From: Candidatus Poribacteria bacterium
GTDB lineage: Bacteria; Poribacteria; WGA-4E; WGA-3G
NCBI GenBank assembly: GCA_022394775.1
Contig: JAGFCB010000064.1
Location: forward strand, 1 to 51,244
DNA length: 51,244 nt
Direction: 5' to 3'
Position 1 is the stretch's first letter; each line of letters opens with the position of its first letter. Below the pieces are notes generated by a model. That model was not told the origin of the DNA. It did no database searches and worked only from the letters and a program-made list of their open reading frames with translations. Positions 7,852-16,705 of this stretch are shown one piece after another. Position numbers and translations under genes: made by a program.

Positions 7852-10836
7852 ATGAAATGGAATTTTACGCTAATCACATTCCTGTTGTGCGGACTTTCGC
7901 TGCAGAGTTTTGCTTTTGAATTTAGTTGGGAAACTGACGAAACGCCGGAGGGTAGCGAAAGCGCGACTGTCGTGGAGCCTGTGCAAGTCGTTATCCTCGG
8001 TGAAGCAGTTGCGGTGCCGTCGCATAGCGCGGCACTTCGACTGAAGCGGAAATACTCTGTGCATCTGGGACCTGAATGGAGTGCAGGGCATGCTTACCGG
8101 TTGCTTCGGATGTTTGAGTCGATCCCCCAATGGACTAACCCCTACCAAGGAGACCCTGAATTGCCTGTCTCTGTGTGGCATTTATCCAACCGTCATCTCC
8201 CAAATGACATTGAGATCGAGTACCGCGGGGAGGAACGGATTGTCACGGTTGCCGAGGAAGCGTTTGTGTATGCCGCACCACTGATCGCTGAGATTGAGGG
8301 TGTCCGGGGTCGATATTTCTCGAAACGACTGCACCGCGCCGTGGTGCGTTTCGTGACTAACGATGGCACGAATAGGCGTGCTATTGATAGGATCCTTGAG
8401 CAACGCTATGCTGTTAGCGTGCGGGTTCCCGATTACGTTGAACTCACCCAACACACCACTCGGGAAACCGCCGAATACTTTCAAGAGTTCAAAAACGAAG
8501 AATTGATTGTTATCGTCTCAATGCTTGAGGAATACCCAGCAGGGATGCTCAAAACGCCGGGGTTAAAATACCTCGTTCGGCGACTGGACGGCTTACTGCA
8601 TCCGTTGCATCCCCAAGCCGCTGCGATCGCATGGCCGGATGCCGGATATATTGAGTTTATGGAGGTGGCTTTTAAAGATACGATTCATAGAAGTACGACC
8701 CTCCCTTTTATTCAGCGACTGGTACTCCACGAGAAAGCGCATTTCCTTTGGGCACATCTGTTTGACGAACAACTGAAACAAGATTGGATAGAGATTGGTG
8801 GTTGGTATGAGAACCCCGATGATAAAGATGGCTGGTCAACGACCAAACAGGTCGAGTTTGTATCTGCCTATGCACACGGCAAGAACCCGAATGAGGATAT
8901 GGCAGAGAGTATCAGCTACTACATTGTTGACCCTGACAAGCTGCGGTCACGATCACCAGCGAAGTATGCGTTTATTCGGGATCGGGTTATGCATGGCACT
9001 CGCTACATCTCTCTGATCCGTGAGGATTTAACGTTTCAAGTCTATAACTTGTGGCCCGATTATGTGTATCCCGGACGGATTATCGGACTTGATATACAAG
9101 TGGAAGGCGCGCCTGAAGAAAATAAGCAGATAACGATAACGCTTCAACTCCACGGCGAGAGCGATTTGGATACCGCGGCTCGGGGGTATACCCGGATTTT
9201 CAGTGATAAAAGGATTTTTACAGATGTGCATTTTTATCCGATAGATGAGAATGGTCAGCAGGTCGCGGCAAGCCACGTTTTACGAGGGCATCTCTCGCTG
9301 TCAAAGTATGCACCGAATGGGTATTGGGCACCTGACACGATTTCAATCGGTGATGCGAATGAGAGTGAACGTCATAGTTCGCAGACCGATTTTGGGTGGA
9401 AACTTTACATTGACAATCCACTTGCCGATTGCGAACCGCCGGAATACGTCCCGAACTCACTGCGATTATTATTATCAGAATCCGAGACTGACCGCGGGGA
9501 ACGGTTTCAGGTTGTGACAGCCCGTTGGCGGGCGATTGAAGCAAGCGGGATATGGGAATGGTCTATTACGATAAACGACGAACATTCTGAAACCTATTCT
9601 ATCACGGGTGGCGGTCGTTCCTGGGGCGAAAATGATGCGAAAATGGTTGCTCAGAAAGGTGAAGTCGAGGCTGAAATAACTATCGCAGACTATAAGCAAA
9701 GTGGAACATACAAAGTTGTAGCACTTGGCATGAAAGATTTAGCGGGGAACGATGGTGGAATGGTCTTCATAAACAGTGAGGAGTCTCATACCATTGAAAT
9801 ACAGACACGGTTCCCAGATACTACACCACCAGAGTTGAATGTGAACACAATCACTGTCAAAGCAGAACCGACGAACCCGGAAGCTCCGAATGGCGAAACC
9901 CGCGTTGAAATAACGTTTCAAGCAAGGGACGATATTGCGGGTTATGACTCGTCGCGTATACACCTGCGCGATCCGCAAGGTGTCCGACACGGGTACAGTC
10001 ATTATGCCCGGGACCATGGTTTAGTAGGCAACAATATGTATTTTACTGGTGACCCGACTGTCTACCGAACCTATCAAGAAATCGTTATTCTGCCGATTGG
10101 CAGCCCGCCGGGAACGTGGGGACTTTCTGATATGTCGCTACACGACAAGGCAGAAAACACGCGACATGTGGATTTCACAGAGATTGTCCGATTTGAACTC
10201 ATTGGTATCGCCGATGCCGCAATACTGACATCAGATGTTAACAATGATGGTGAAGTAAACATCCAAGATTTGGTGTTTGTCGCTGCAAACTTCGGGGAGA
10301 CGGGCGCAAACGCCGCAGATGTCAATGCGGACGAGATCGTTGATATCCGAGACCTCATTGAGGTTGCTGGAGCACTTAACCCTCCTGCTGCCGCCCCTGC
10401 CTTAGATCCACAAATCCTTTCTATGTTCACTGCAGCAGACGTGGAGAAATGGATTTCCGAAGCACAGCATCTAAACTTGACTGACCCGACATCTCAAAGT
10501 GGTATTCGCTTCTTAGCGCAACTCCTCACAACGTTGATGCCTAAAATGACCGTCCTTTTGCCGAACTATCCGAATCCGTTCAATCCTGAGACGTGGATAC
10601 CGTATCAACTATCAGAGCCTGCGGATGTTGCACTCACGATCTATACGACGAATGGACAGATCGTTCGGCAGATGTCGCTCGGTCATCAGTCGGCTGGCAT
10701 TTATCAGAGCAGGATGCGTGCAGTGTATTGGGATGGTAGAAATGCTGTCGGTGAACCCGTTGCCAGTGGCATCTATTTTTACACATTCACCGCGAGAGAT
10801 TTCACTGCTACGCGGAAAATGTTAATACAGAAGTAA
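7852..10836 (+). CDS. Large secreted protein: HExxH metallopeptidase-like region, dockerin and FlgD-like tail
   Basis: A 994-aa protein with a signal peptide (residues 1 to about 22, ending SFA). HEKAH at about 293-297 followed by EDMAES near 348-353 looks like a gluzincin zinc-peptidase site, with the second glutamate region as third ligand. Middle parts are beta-sandwich or Ig-like (DTTPPELNVNTITVKAE and similar). About 794-840 is a dockerin type I pair (DVNNDGEVNIQDL and DVNADEIVDIRDL), which binds calcium and a cohesin partner. The C-terminus (LLPNYPNPFNPETWIPYQL to the end) is a FlgD Ig-like/sorting-tail domain. ATG 7852 is chosen; a TTG at 7849 is also possible behind AGAAGGGG at 7833-7840. 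Peptidase activity is inference. Confidence 0.75.
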   Translation: MKWNFTLITFLLCGLSLQSFAFEFSWETDETPEGSESATVVEPVQVVILGEAVAVPSHSAALRLKRKYSVHLGPEWSAGHAYRLLRMFESIPQWTNPYQGDPELPVSVWHLSNRHLPNDIEIEYRGEERIVTVAEEAFVYAAPLIAEIEGVRGRYFSKRLHRAVVRFVTNDGTNRRAIDRILEQRYAVSVRVPDYVELTQHTTRETAEYFQEFKNEELIVIVSMLEEYPAGMLKTPGLKYLVRRLDGLLHPLHPQAAAIAWPDAGYIEFMEVAFKDTIHRSTTLPFIQRLVLHEKAHFLWAHLFDEQLKQDWIEIGGWYENPDDKDGWSTTKQVEFVSAYAHGKNPNEDMAESISYYIVDPDKLRSRSPAKYAFIRDRVMHGTRYISLIREDLTFQVYNLWPDYVYPGRIIGLDIQVEGAPEENKQITITLQLHGESDLDTAARGYTRIFSDKRIFTDVHFYPIDENGQQVAASHVLRGHLSLSKYAPNGYWAPDTISIGDANESERHSSQTDFGWKLYIDNPLADCEPPEYVPNSLRLLLSESETDRGERFQVVTARWRAIEASGIWEWSITINDEHSETYSITGGGRSWGENDAKMVAQKGEVEAEITIADYKQSGTYKVVALGMKDLAGNDGGMVFINSEESHTIEIQTRFPDTTPPELNVNTITVKAEPTNPEAPNGETRVEITFQARDDIAGYDSSRIHLRDPQGVRHGYSHYARDHGLVGNNMYFTGDPTVYRTYQEIVILPIGSPPGTWGLSDMSLHDKAENTRHVDFTEIVRFELIGIADAAILTSDVNNDGEVNIQDLVFVAANFGETGANAADVNADEIVDIRDLIEVAGALNPPAAAPALDPQILSMFTAADVEKWISEAQHLNLTDPTSQSGIRFLAQLLTTLMPKMTVLLPNYPNPFNPETWIPYQLSEPADVALTIYTTNGQIVRQMSLGHQSAGIYQSRMRAVYWDGRNAVGEPVASGIYFYTFTARDFTATRKMLIQK

Positions 10837-10899
10837 ATTATCCTGAGTCGGTACGTCTCGTCCAAGGCCAGATACACTATACACCTAAGGAATATATCA

Positions 10900-11631
10900 A
10901 TGCCACAATACTTACGGTTAGTTACGACTTTCTTGATCGGTTACACATTCTTCTTCGTCGGTTGTGATGATATGGAGCAAATGATGGAACCGGTTTTGAC
11001 CGATCCAGAAATATCAGTTGAATTAGAAGGTATGCTCATAGATTTTCCTGATCCGAATTTACGCGATGCTGTGCAAGAGACACTCGATTTAGCATCTGCC
11101 GACGCGATTACGCCTGAAATATTACAAACATTGACACAGTTAGACGCTTGGAATAGAGGGATAACGGACCTCACAGGTTTAGAACAAGCGACTCAACTAA
11201 AAGTGATAAATCTTCACAATAATGCAATCCGTGACATTACCCCTCTAAGTAAATTAACGCAGCTGACAGAGTTATCTCTGAGTCTTAATGAAATCAGCAA
11301 CATCCGTCCAATTTCAGGATTAGCGCAGCTAACAACGTTAGTCTTATATGGAAACCAAATCCGTGATGTTATGCCGCTTGAAGGATTAATGCAGCTAACA
11401 ACGTTAGGGCTAAGGGATAATCAAATTACCGACATTCGTCCAATCGCAGGATTAGTGCAGCTAACGGCATTAGACCTTGACGGTAATAATATTAACGACA
11501 TCCGTCCGATTGCAGCATTGGTTAACCTTAAGTTCTTATTTCTTCAGGAGAACCCGATCACGGATAAGGCACCACTTCAAACCCTACTTGAAAAGAACCC
11601 GGATGTGCAAATAAATATTAACGCTAACTGA
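10900..11631 (+). CDS. Leucine-rich-repeat lipoprotein (internalin-like)
   Basis: A 243-aa protein. The N-terminal hydrophobic segment ends in FFVGC (Cys22), a plausible lipobox, so it is probably membrane-anchored and faces the periplasm or outside. From about residue 75 on it has 22-residue SDS22/internalin-type repeats (LTQLTELSLSLNEISNIRPI, then LAQLTTLVLYGNQIRDVMPL and so on), about six units, with a preceding DPNLRDAVQETL cap as in many environmental LRR proteins. A protein-binding role is likely; no enzyme domain is present. It starts 63 bp after the dockerin protein and could be co-transcribed with it. Confidence 0.85.
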   Translation: MPQYLRLVTTFLIGYTFFFVGCDDMEQMMEPVLTDPEISVELEGMLIDFPDPNLRDAVQETLDLASADAITPEILQTLTQLDAWNRGITDLTGLEQATQLKVINLHNNAIRDITPLSKLTQLTELSLSLNEISNIRPISGLAQLTTLVLYGNQIRDVMPLEGLMQLTTLGLRDNQITDIRPIAGLVQLTALDLDGNNINDIRPIAALVNLKFLFLQENPITDKAPLQTLLEKNPDVQININAN

Positions 11632-11731
11632 CATTTATCAGTGCGCGTTTTCATGAACCAAACATGCGGGGACACCTTAGAAGAAACACGCCAGCAAAAA
11701 CTCGCGACAGGTGCCGCCTTGTGCAAGGACG

Positions 11732-11759
11732 GGTGTATAATTTACGGGTTTTACTATAA
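11732..11759. repeat. Fragment of MITE family 2 right end
   Basis: GTGTATAATTTACGGGTTTTACTATAA resembles the right end of the TA-flanked elements at 13926 and 15996 (GTGTATAGGTAATT then GGGATTTACTATAA). No matching left end is seen. It lies just before the dipeptidase and may give it a TATAAT-like -10. Confidence 0.5.
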
Positions 11760-11780
11760 CACATCAGAGAGGAATGCTTT

Positions 11781-12863
11781 ATGCTTATCATTGATGCACA
11801 CCTTGATCTATCCATGAATGCGTTACAAGGCAACCGAGACCTACTGAGTTCCGCCTATACGATTCGCGCCCAAGAAGCCGGTGCCTCCCGAAGAGGACAA
11901 GGCACCGTCGCATTCCCGGAGATGCGTCAAGGACGAATCGCGCTGAGCTTCGTCACACTCTTTGCGCGCTCAACGGGTAGACCGTCCCCGCATTCCGATT
12001 TTGCTTCGCCTGCCCAAGCCTATGGCAGCGCACAGGGACAGCTCGCTTACTACCGCGCCTTAGAAAGAATGGCATACGTCCGTATCATCACGAATCGAGA
12101 ACAATTGGACAACCACATCAACACTTGGCAGACGTGGGAGCGCACAGCAATAGGCAACGCGAGCGACTACGATAACGCACCACCTTTAGGATTTGTAATT
12201 AGCATGGAGGGTGCCGACCCGATTCTTCAGCCGACGCAGTTGGAGGCTTGGGTTGATGCGGGGTTACGACTGATCGGACTGACGCACTACGGTCCCGGAC
12301 GCTACGCCGGTGGAACAGGCACAGAAATCGGGTTAACCGAACTCGGTCGTCCACTGCTCGCCGAAATGGAACGTTTAGGTGTTATTCTCGATCTCACGCA
12401 CTGCTCGGATCAGGCGTTCTGGCAGGCGTTAGACCACTACAACGGCTTAGTCCTCGCCAGTCATAATAACTGCCGCGCACTGGTTCCCCATCAACGCCAA
12501 TTCAGCGATGAACAGTTGCGGGCAATCTTTGAGCGGGATGGCGTGATCGGTGCCGCCTTTGACGCATGGATGCTCCACCCCGGCTGGGTTACCGGCGAAA
12601 CGCCGCACGATAAGGTCACCTTGAAAAACGTCGTTGACCATATTGATTATGTCTGCCAATTGGCAGGCAACGCTCGGCACGCCGCTATCGGGACAGACTT
12701 AGATGGCGGTTATGGACGCGAGCAGTCCCCGAGCGACTTGGACACTATCGCTGATCTGCAGAAGATACCCGACTTGCTGGAAGCGCGCGGCTATGGCGAG
12801 GACGACATCGCCGCCATTATGAACGGCAATTGGCTCCGATTTTTACACGACGCATGGGATTAG
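11781..12863 (+). CDS. Membrane dipeptidase (peptidase family M19)
   Basis: A 360-aa zinc amidohydrolase-fold dipeptidase. The first metal pair is DAHLD at residues 5-9, the bridging glutamate is in SMEGADP near 142, histidines are in LTHCSDQ and ASHNNCRAL, and the catalytic aspartate is in GTDLDGG. Length and motif order match renal dipeptidase-like proteins. There is no signal peptide, so it is probably cytoplasmic. It hydrolyses dipeptides, often with a D-residue tolerance. It starts behind AGAGAGGAATGCTTT. Its monocistronic placement is suggested by the 170-bp gap that follows. Confidence 0.9.
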   Translation: MLIIDAHLDLSMNALQGNRDLLSSAYTIRAQEAGASRRGQGTVAFPEMRQGRIALSFVTLFARSTGRPSPHSDFASPAQAYGSAQGQLAYYRALERMAYVRIITNREQLDNHINTWQTWERTAIGNASDYDNAPPLGFVISMEGADPILQPTQLEAWVDAGLRLIGLTHYGPGRYAGGTGTEIGLTELGRPLLAEMERLGVILDLTHCSDQAFWQALDHYNGLVLASHNNCRALVPHQRQFSDEQLRAIFERDGVIGAAFDAWMLHPGWVTGETPHDKVTLKNVVDHIDYVCQLAGNARHAAIGTDLDGGYGREQSPSDLDTIADLQKIPDLLEARGYGEDDIAAIMNGNWLRFLHDAWD

Positions 12864-13034
12864 ATCAACTGTCGGTAGTGTTCTGTCTACCTACCACAAC
12901 ATCACTGTTTACGCAAACCTTTACTAATGAATACTATAGTTTGGACAATTTTAAGACAGCTAAAGGTTCTCGAATCAAACACTCTCTTTCGTAGCATAGA
13001 CTGTTAGTCTGTGGCTCTTTTATCGGAGGAAAAT

Positions 13035-13946
13035 ATGCGAGAGCAGAACGAGACATCGCAAAATAACAACAGTGAGACTACCGTAGTAACTCCTGCTCTT
13101 AAACCGATGAGATTTGAGGATATTTTGGATACCACGTTTAGTCTCTATCGGAAACATTTTTGGCTATTCCTGGGGCTTGTCTCTTTTTGTGTCTTTGCAG
13201 AACTGGCATCGCATCTTTTAGTCGATTTTTCTGAATTTTTCTTTGACCGTTCTCTTCTATTAGGAATAGCAACAGTCCTAATTACAGTTACTTTTTCCGT
13301 GATAGGTATAGGTGGAGTAGTTATCGGTAGCGGTGCAACCTATTTAGGCGAGACCATTACAATTCATACAGCTTTACAGCGAACAATCGATAGATTTTGG
13401 CCGCTGATGGGTTGTTTTCTCCTTTGGTCTTTAGTTATAAGTGTTTTGGCAGTTACGATCATCGGTATACCTTTTGCAATCTATTTTGCGGTGCGTTGGG
13501 GTTTTTTCCTCGGTACAATCATGTTTGAAAAGCCCGTGATAAGCATCGCTCTGAAACGAAGTAGTGAACTCGTCAGAGGGATGTGGTGGCGGATGTTTGG
13601 GACGCTACTTGCAATCTTTTTGTTGAGTACTATGATTCACGCAATAATTGAAATTTCTATCGGACTGATACTTATTGCGACAAACCTCGTTAGTGAAATA
13701 GATTTTATCGATGTTTTTGAATGGGGACTACTTGGAACATCTTTTGAGAGCAGTACACCACTTTTTTACGCAATTTCCACTACTATACACCTTGTTGTCC
13801 ATGCGATCTCATTTGCGATTTGGATTATCGGTGTCACGCTTCTTTACTTCAACCAACGCATTCGGAAAGAGGCGTTTGATATTGAGATGCAGAACCCGCA
13901 ACCCAACACTTCTGATTCCGACAATTATAGTAAAATCGAAAAATAA
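13035..13946 (+). CDS. Multi-pass membrane protein (GPDPase membrane-domain/DUF975-like)
   Basis: A 303-aa integral membrane protein with a hydrophilic start, the motif MRFEDILDTTFSLYRKHFWLF (shown here only as the family-type entry segment) and about six long hydrophobic segments. It resembles proteins annotated as glycerophosphodiesterase membrane domain. Function is unknown. ATG 13035 follows CGGAGG at 13024-13029. The last seven residues and the stop codon lie inside MITE family 2, so insertion has replaced the native C-terminus. Confidence 0.65.
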   Translation: MREQNETSQNNNSETTVVTPALKPMRFEDILDTTFSLYRKHFWLFLGLVSFCVFAELASHLLVDFSEFFFDRSLLLGIATVLITVTFSVIGIGGVVIGSGATYLGETITIHTALQRTIDRFWPLMGCFLLWSLVISVLAVTIIGIPFAIYFAVRWGFFLGTIMFEKPVISIALKRSSELVRGMWWRMFGTLLAIFLLSTMIHAIIEISIGLILIATNLVSEIDFIDVFEWGLLGTSFESSTPLFYAISTTIHLVVHAISFAIWIIGVTLLYFNQRIRKEAFDIEMQNPQPNTSDSDNYSKIEK

Positions 13947-14044
13947 GTTTACACTCTCAGACGCACAATACACCTCTCCTTCGCTGGCGAGGTTTGTAAC
14001 CTCGCCTTCCCGTGGGTGTATAGGTAATTATGGGATTTACTATA
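13926..14044. mobile_element. MITE family 2, copy A (TA-flanked)
   Basis: Inverted ends TATAGTAAAATC and GGATTTACTATA, 119 bp including the TA on each side. It has an inner GGCGAGGTTTGTAACCTCGCC palindrome split by a few bases. TA at both ends fits the target choice of IS630/Tc1-mariner transposases. It has the same length as copy B. It overlaps the end of the membrane-protein gene. Confidence 0.85.
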
Positions 14045-14078
14045 AAATCCTAAACACCAATGTGCCAAAATTTCGATG

Positions 14079-14107
14079 TTGAAAGAAAAACAAAAATCGG
14101 CTATAAT
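14079..14107 (+). promoter_or_regulatory. Sigma-70-type promoter for the STAS gene
   Basis: TTGAAA at 14079-14084, 17 bp, then TATAAT at 14102-14107. It predicts a start near 14114, about 54 nt before the ATG at 14168. Confidence 0.7.
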
Positions 14108-14167
14108 ACCCTTCTAAAAGAAAAAACATCTGTTCGGATGATGATAAAAAATGGCAAGGGGGAAATT

Positions 14168-14515
14168 ATGCAAATCAATATCCAAAACAAAACTTTTACA
14201 CTGTTAGAGATTCAAGGAAGGGTTGTCGGACAAGATGCGCTCGTACTTAAAACAATGCTTGAGGAGCACATTCAAACACTTGAAACACAGGATGGAACGC
14301 CTACGCTGATTTTTGACATGTCGAAAGCCGAGACGATGGATAGTGCAGGGTTAGGCGTGCTTATTACTACCAGCACCCAAATCCGCCAAAACGGTGGACG
14401 GACAGCACTCGTTAACGTCAATAAAGGTATCAAACGCATGATGATCCGGACGAACCTGACATCCCTTTTCGACTTTCCCAAGAACCTCACAGAAGCGATA
14501 GCCCAAAGTTTCTAA
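14168..14515 (+). CDS. STAS-domain protein (anti-sigma factor antagonist type)
   Basis: A 115-aa single-domain STAS protein. The conserved phosphorylatable region reads SKAETMDSAGLGVLI, with Ser in the usual DSAGLG position (about residue 59), followed by NGGRTALVNVNKGI. Such proteins act as SpoIIAA/RsbV-like antagonists that release a sigma factor or response partner from an anti-sigma kinase. No kinase or sigma gene is next to it. ATG 14168 is chosen because AAGGGGG ends 5 nt upstream; a longer frame from 14060 contains the promoter. Confidence 0.85.
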   Translation: MQINIQNKTFTLLEIQGRVVGQDALVLKTMLEEHIQTLETQDGTPTLIFDMSKAETMDSAGLGVLITTSTQIRQNGGRTALVNVNKGIKRMMIRTNLTSLFDFPKNLTEAIAQSF

Positions 14516-14545
14516 TTCGACGAAACTTCGGCAAGAAAACGACAC

Positions 14546-15871
14546 TTAATCCTGATACTGGCTCCTATCCGTGTTCCCGCCATACTTCAGCGCGTAAATC
14601 AATAAATTCGACATGAACCGATAGACGTCCGTGGAACGCCGGAGCCGTAACATCGTGCGGCTCTCAATTTCCGCAGTCTCCATCGCGCACAGATAATCTT
14701 TCCGATTGTAGACCACCGCCAGCCGATTGTCGATAATAATCCCTTTCTGATAACGGAATTGCGTCGGTTGTGCGTTGTTCTCATTCCCCCAGAATACATC
14801 GCCACCTGTTGGGGGTTTCGGCAGATGGTAGTGGATACTATAGAGTTCATGATCGTGCGGTAGCATCTCAAGGGGATACTCTGGAAAAATCTGGGTAAGT
14901 TCATCCGCAACAATATGTGCGAAAAGTCCGTTGAAACCACAGTCATCAAAAAACAGCATCCCCCCTTTGTCAACGATATATTCCCGAAGGGCTGCACGCT
15001 CTTCGGGGGTGAAACCCGTCTGTAACGGACCGTCTTTTGCAAGCCCACGTCCGACGGTAATATCTTTATCGTGTCCTGTCATAATGATGAGTGGCGCATC
15101 CATAATCTGTGGATCGGTGAGTTGCAGCGCACCGCCTTCAAAGTTCATATCTGCGCGAATTGGAGTGTGGTCCTCTAACCACTTGATAAGTGACGGAATC
15201 GCCGTCGGATCCTGCCACCAATCCGAAAGCGAGTGTTTAAGTCGAATCAGTCGGATGTGCCCCCGAATTTCGTTGCCTGTCCCCTCAAGAATACCGCCCA
15301 GTTTCTCTTTCGGTATCTTCACAGAATATCGCAGCGTAATATCAGCCCCATCATCTAACCCACCTGACGGTAAAGATCCATCCAAAAATTCCGTAAACCC
15401 AGTGTTGGCTGTGTCTGTCCCTCTACCGCGTACTGTCGGCGAAGCGGATCGTTCGATCGTTGGTGCTCCACCGCCAGAAGGGATAGATGTATGTCCCGAT
15501 GCAGCGTTCGGCACCTCGATATTAGAGAGCGTAGGGACATCTGTTACTTCTACAGGCTCCAGCGCATCAGCAAACTGGGGGCCTTGTTGCACGATCGTTG
15601 TCTGTGTTTTCGGAAGCTGCCCGATACGCGATACCTGTGCCGGTACGCGAGATGTAGCGGTATTTGGGAGGAGTGTTGGATTGACGGTGACGGTTCGATG
15701 GGTCGGACGGGTTTCTATCTCCGTTTTAGCGGGATTGTGTTTAACAAGCGTCGCCTCAAACGCTTCGTTATCTAATATCCGCTGTTCAGATAACAACAAC
15801 GCCACGATTATGGCGAAAAGTAGATGGAATCCGATTGAAGCAGTAACTGCATAAAAACGTCTCTGTTTCAT
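14546..15871 (-). CDS. DUF4159 protein with N-terminal membrane anchor
   Basis: A 441-aa protein with one transmembrane segment (about residues 8-27). A low-complexity Pro/Thr/Ser-rich linker up to about 170 recalls TonB- or energy-coupling-like linkers. The C-terminal DUF4159 domain (ITLRYSVKIPKEKLGG onward, with IMTGHDKDI, MLFFDDCGFNG and the terminal MSNLLIYALKYGG) is a flavodoxin/ThuA-like fold, often near aerotolerance/MoxR genes, but none are here. Catalytic function is unknown. It starts immediately downstream of a gene-start repeat (15880-15960). The long open frame on the opposite strand is a shadow of its codon bias. Confidence 0.75.
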   Translation of the reverse strand: MKQRRFYAVTASIGFHLLFAIIVALLLSEQRILDNEAFEATLVKHNPAKTEIETRPTHRTVTVNPTLLPNTATSRVPAQVSRIGQLPKTQTTIVQQGPQFADALEPVEVTDVPTLSNIEVPNAASGHTSIPSGGGAPTIERSASPTVRGRGTDTANTGFTEFLDGSLPSGGLDDGADITLRYSVKIPKEKLGGILEGTGNEIRGHIRLIRLKHSLSDWWQDPTAIPSLIKWLEDHTPIRADMNFEGGALQLTDPQIMDAPLIIMTGHDKDITVGRGLAKDGPLQTGFTPEERAALREYIVDKGGMLFFDDCGFNGLFAHIVADELTQIFPEYPLEMLPHDHELYSIHYHLPKPPTGGDVFWGNENNAQPTQFRYQKGIIIDNRLAVVYNRKDYLCAMETAEIESRTMLRLRRSTDVYRFMSNLLIYALKYGGNTDRSQYQD

Positions 15872-15879
15872 ATTTTGAA

Positions 15880-15960
15880 TTTACCTTGCGGTTCGTTAAA
15901 GTGATTTTGAACGTTGCCATGCTTTTCCGTAGATCCGCCTCCATTTCATTACGGCTCACG
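15880..15960 (-). repeat. Gene-start repeat (CCTTGCGGTTCGTT family), copy 1
   Basis: ACCTTGCGGTTCGTT then TTTTCCGTAGATCCGCCTCC then ATTACGGCTCACG. It is related to the tandem copies at 20600-20767. As there, it sits directly upstream of a minus-strand start codon and, read on that strand, ends in CGCAAGGTAAATT, a usable ribosome site. Confidence 0.65.
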
Positions 15961-15995
15961 ATCTTTCCCGAACAGGATAGAAGTTTCTTAGGTTT

Positions 15996-16114
15996 TATAG
16001 TAAAATCAAAAAATAAGTTTACATTTCATCAGGGAACAAACACCCTCTGACCGCTGGCGAGGTTTGAAACCTCGCCTTCCCGTTGGTGTATAGGTAATTA
16101 GGGGATTTACTATA
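15996..16114. mobile_element. MITE family 2, copy B (TA-flanked)
   Basis: TATAGTAAAATC and GGATTTACTATA ends, 119 bp, with inner GGCGAGGTTTGAAACCTCGCC palindrome. It is highly similar to copy A. It lies between two minus-strand genes, after the DUF1854 gene's stop, and may serve as a terminator structure. Confidence 0.85.
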
Positions 16115-16136
16115 ATTTACCTTGTTTTCGATATGC

Positions 16137-16703
16137 TTAGAGATGTCGCTGAATTTGCTGATAACTCTGGGCATCTAACTTCCGATAGTCCGGAATATCG
16201 TACCGATTCCCACGTACATCCGTCACAAAAAGCCGTGCTGGCGGTACCTGTTTGATGTTCTGGTTCAACCCACGCACCGAGAAAGTCACGCGTCCCCGCT
16301 CCGTTTCAACTTCCCACTCATGGATACCGAAATGCTCCTTCACGCGGTAAATCTTCTGGATCGTCGGTGTGAAATACCGTTTATCCAACTCTTCTTGCAC
16401 GATTTTCAGACTCTCCGATGCGAGTTCCGAAGGGTTCACGAGAATTCCGACTTCGGTGTCCTCATCCGCAGCGATAGAGATGTATTCTGCCGGATTACTG
16501 AGCGGCATCAATTGCCGCACCACTACACGCAGATGACACACCTCATCTCGGATTTCGAGCCGTGCTGTCCCTACTTCAGAGCGTGTAAACGTGAGTTGGG
16601 TTGGGTCCAAGTAGCGCGGCGTGAAATCATCGGGTTCAGATGGCTCTGGCTTTGTTGTATCTATCGTAGACGTATCTTGTTCGCCTATGTTCTCGTTTTC
16701 CAT
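16137..16703 (-). CDS. DUF1854 family protein, ABC-exporter partner
   Basis: A 188-aa soluble protein with the DUF1854 pattern: DPTQLTFTR near residue 35, a central block HFGIHEWEVETERGRVTF and the end VTDVRGNRYDIPDYRKLDAQS. DUF1854 proteins are typically encoded directly after a large ABC transporter and are annotated as cyanophycin-metabolism-associated in some genomes. The transporter gene ends only 2 bp upstream, so they are co-transcribed. No cyanophycin synthetase is in this window, so that link is not supported locally. Confidence 0.75.
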   Translation of the reverse strand: MENENIGEQDTSTIDTTKPEPSEPDDFTPRYLDPTQLTFTRSEVGTARLEIRDEVCHLRVVVRQLMPLSNPAEYISIAADEDTEVGILVNPSELASESLKIVQEELDKRYFTPTIQKIYRVKEHFGIHEWEVETERGRVTFSVRGLNQNIKQVPPARLFVTDVRGNRYDIPDYRKLDAQSYQQIQRHL

Positions 16704-16705
16704 AT

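Noticed and set aside
14931..15854. A 307-codon plus-strand frame.
   Set aside because: It is antisense to the DUF4159 gene, is rich in Ser and Pro as expected from a shadow frame and has no recognisable domain.
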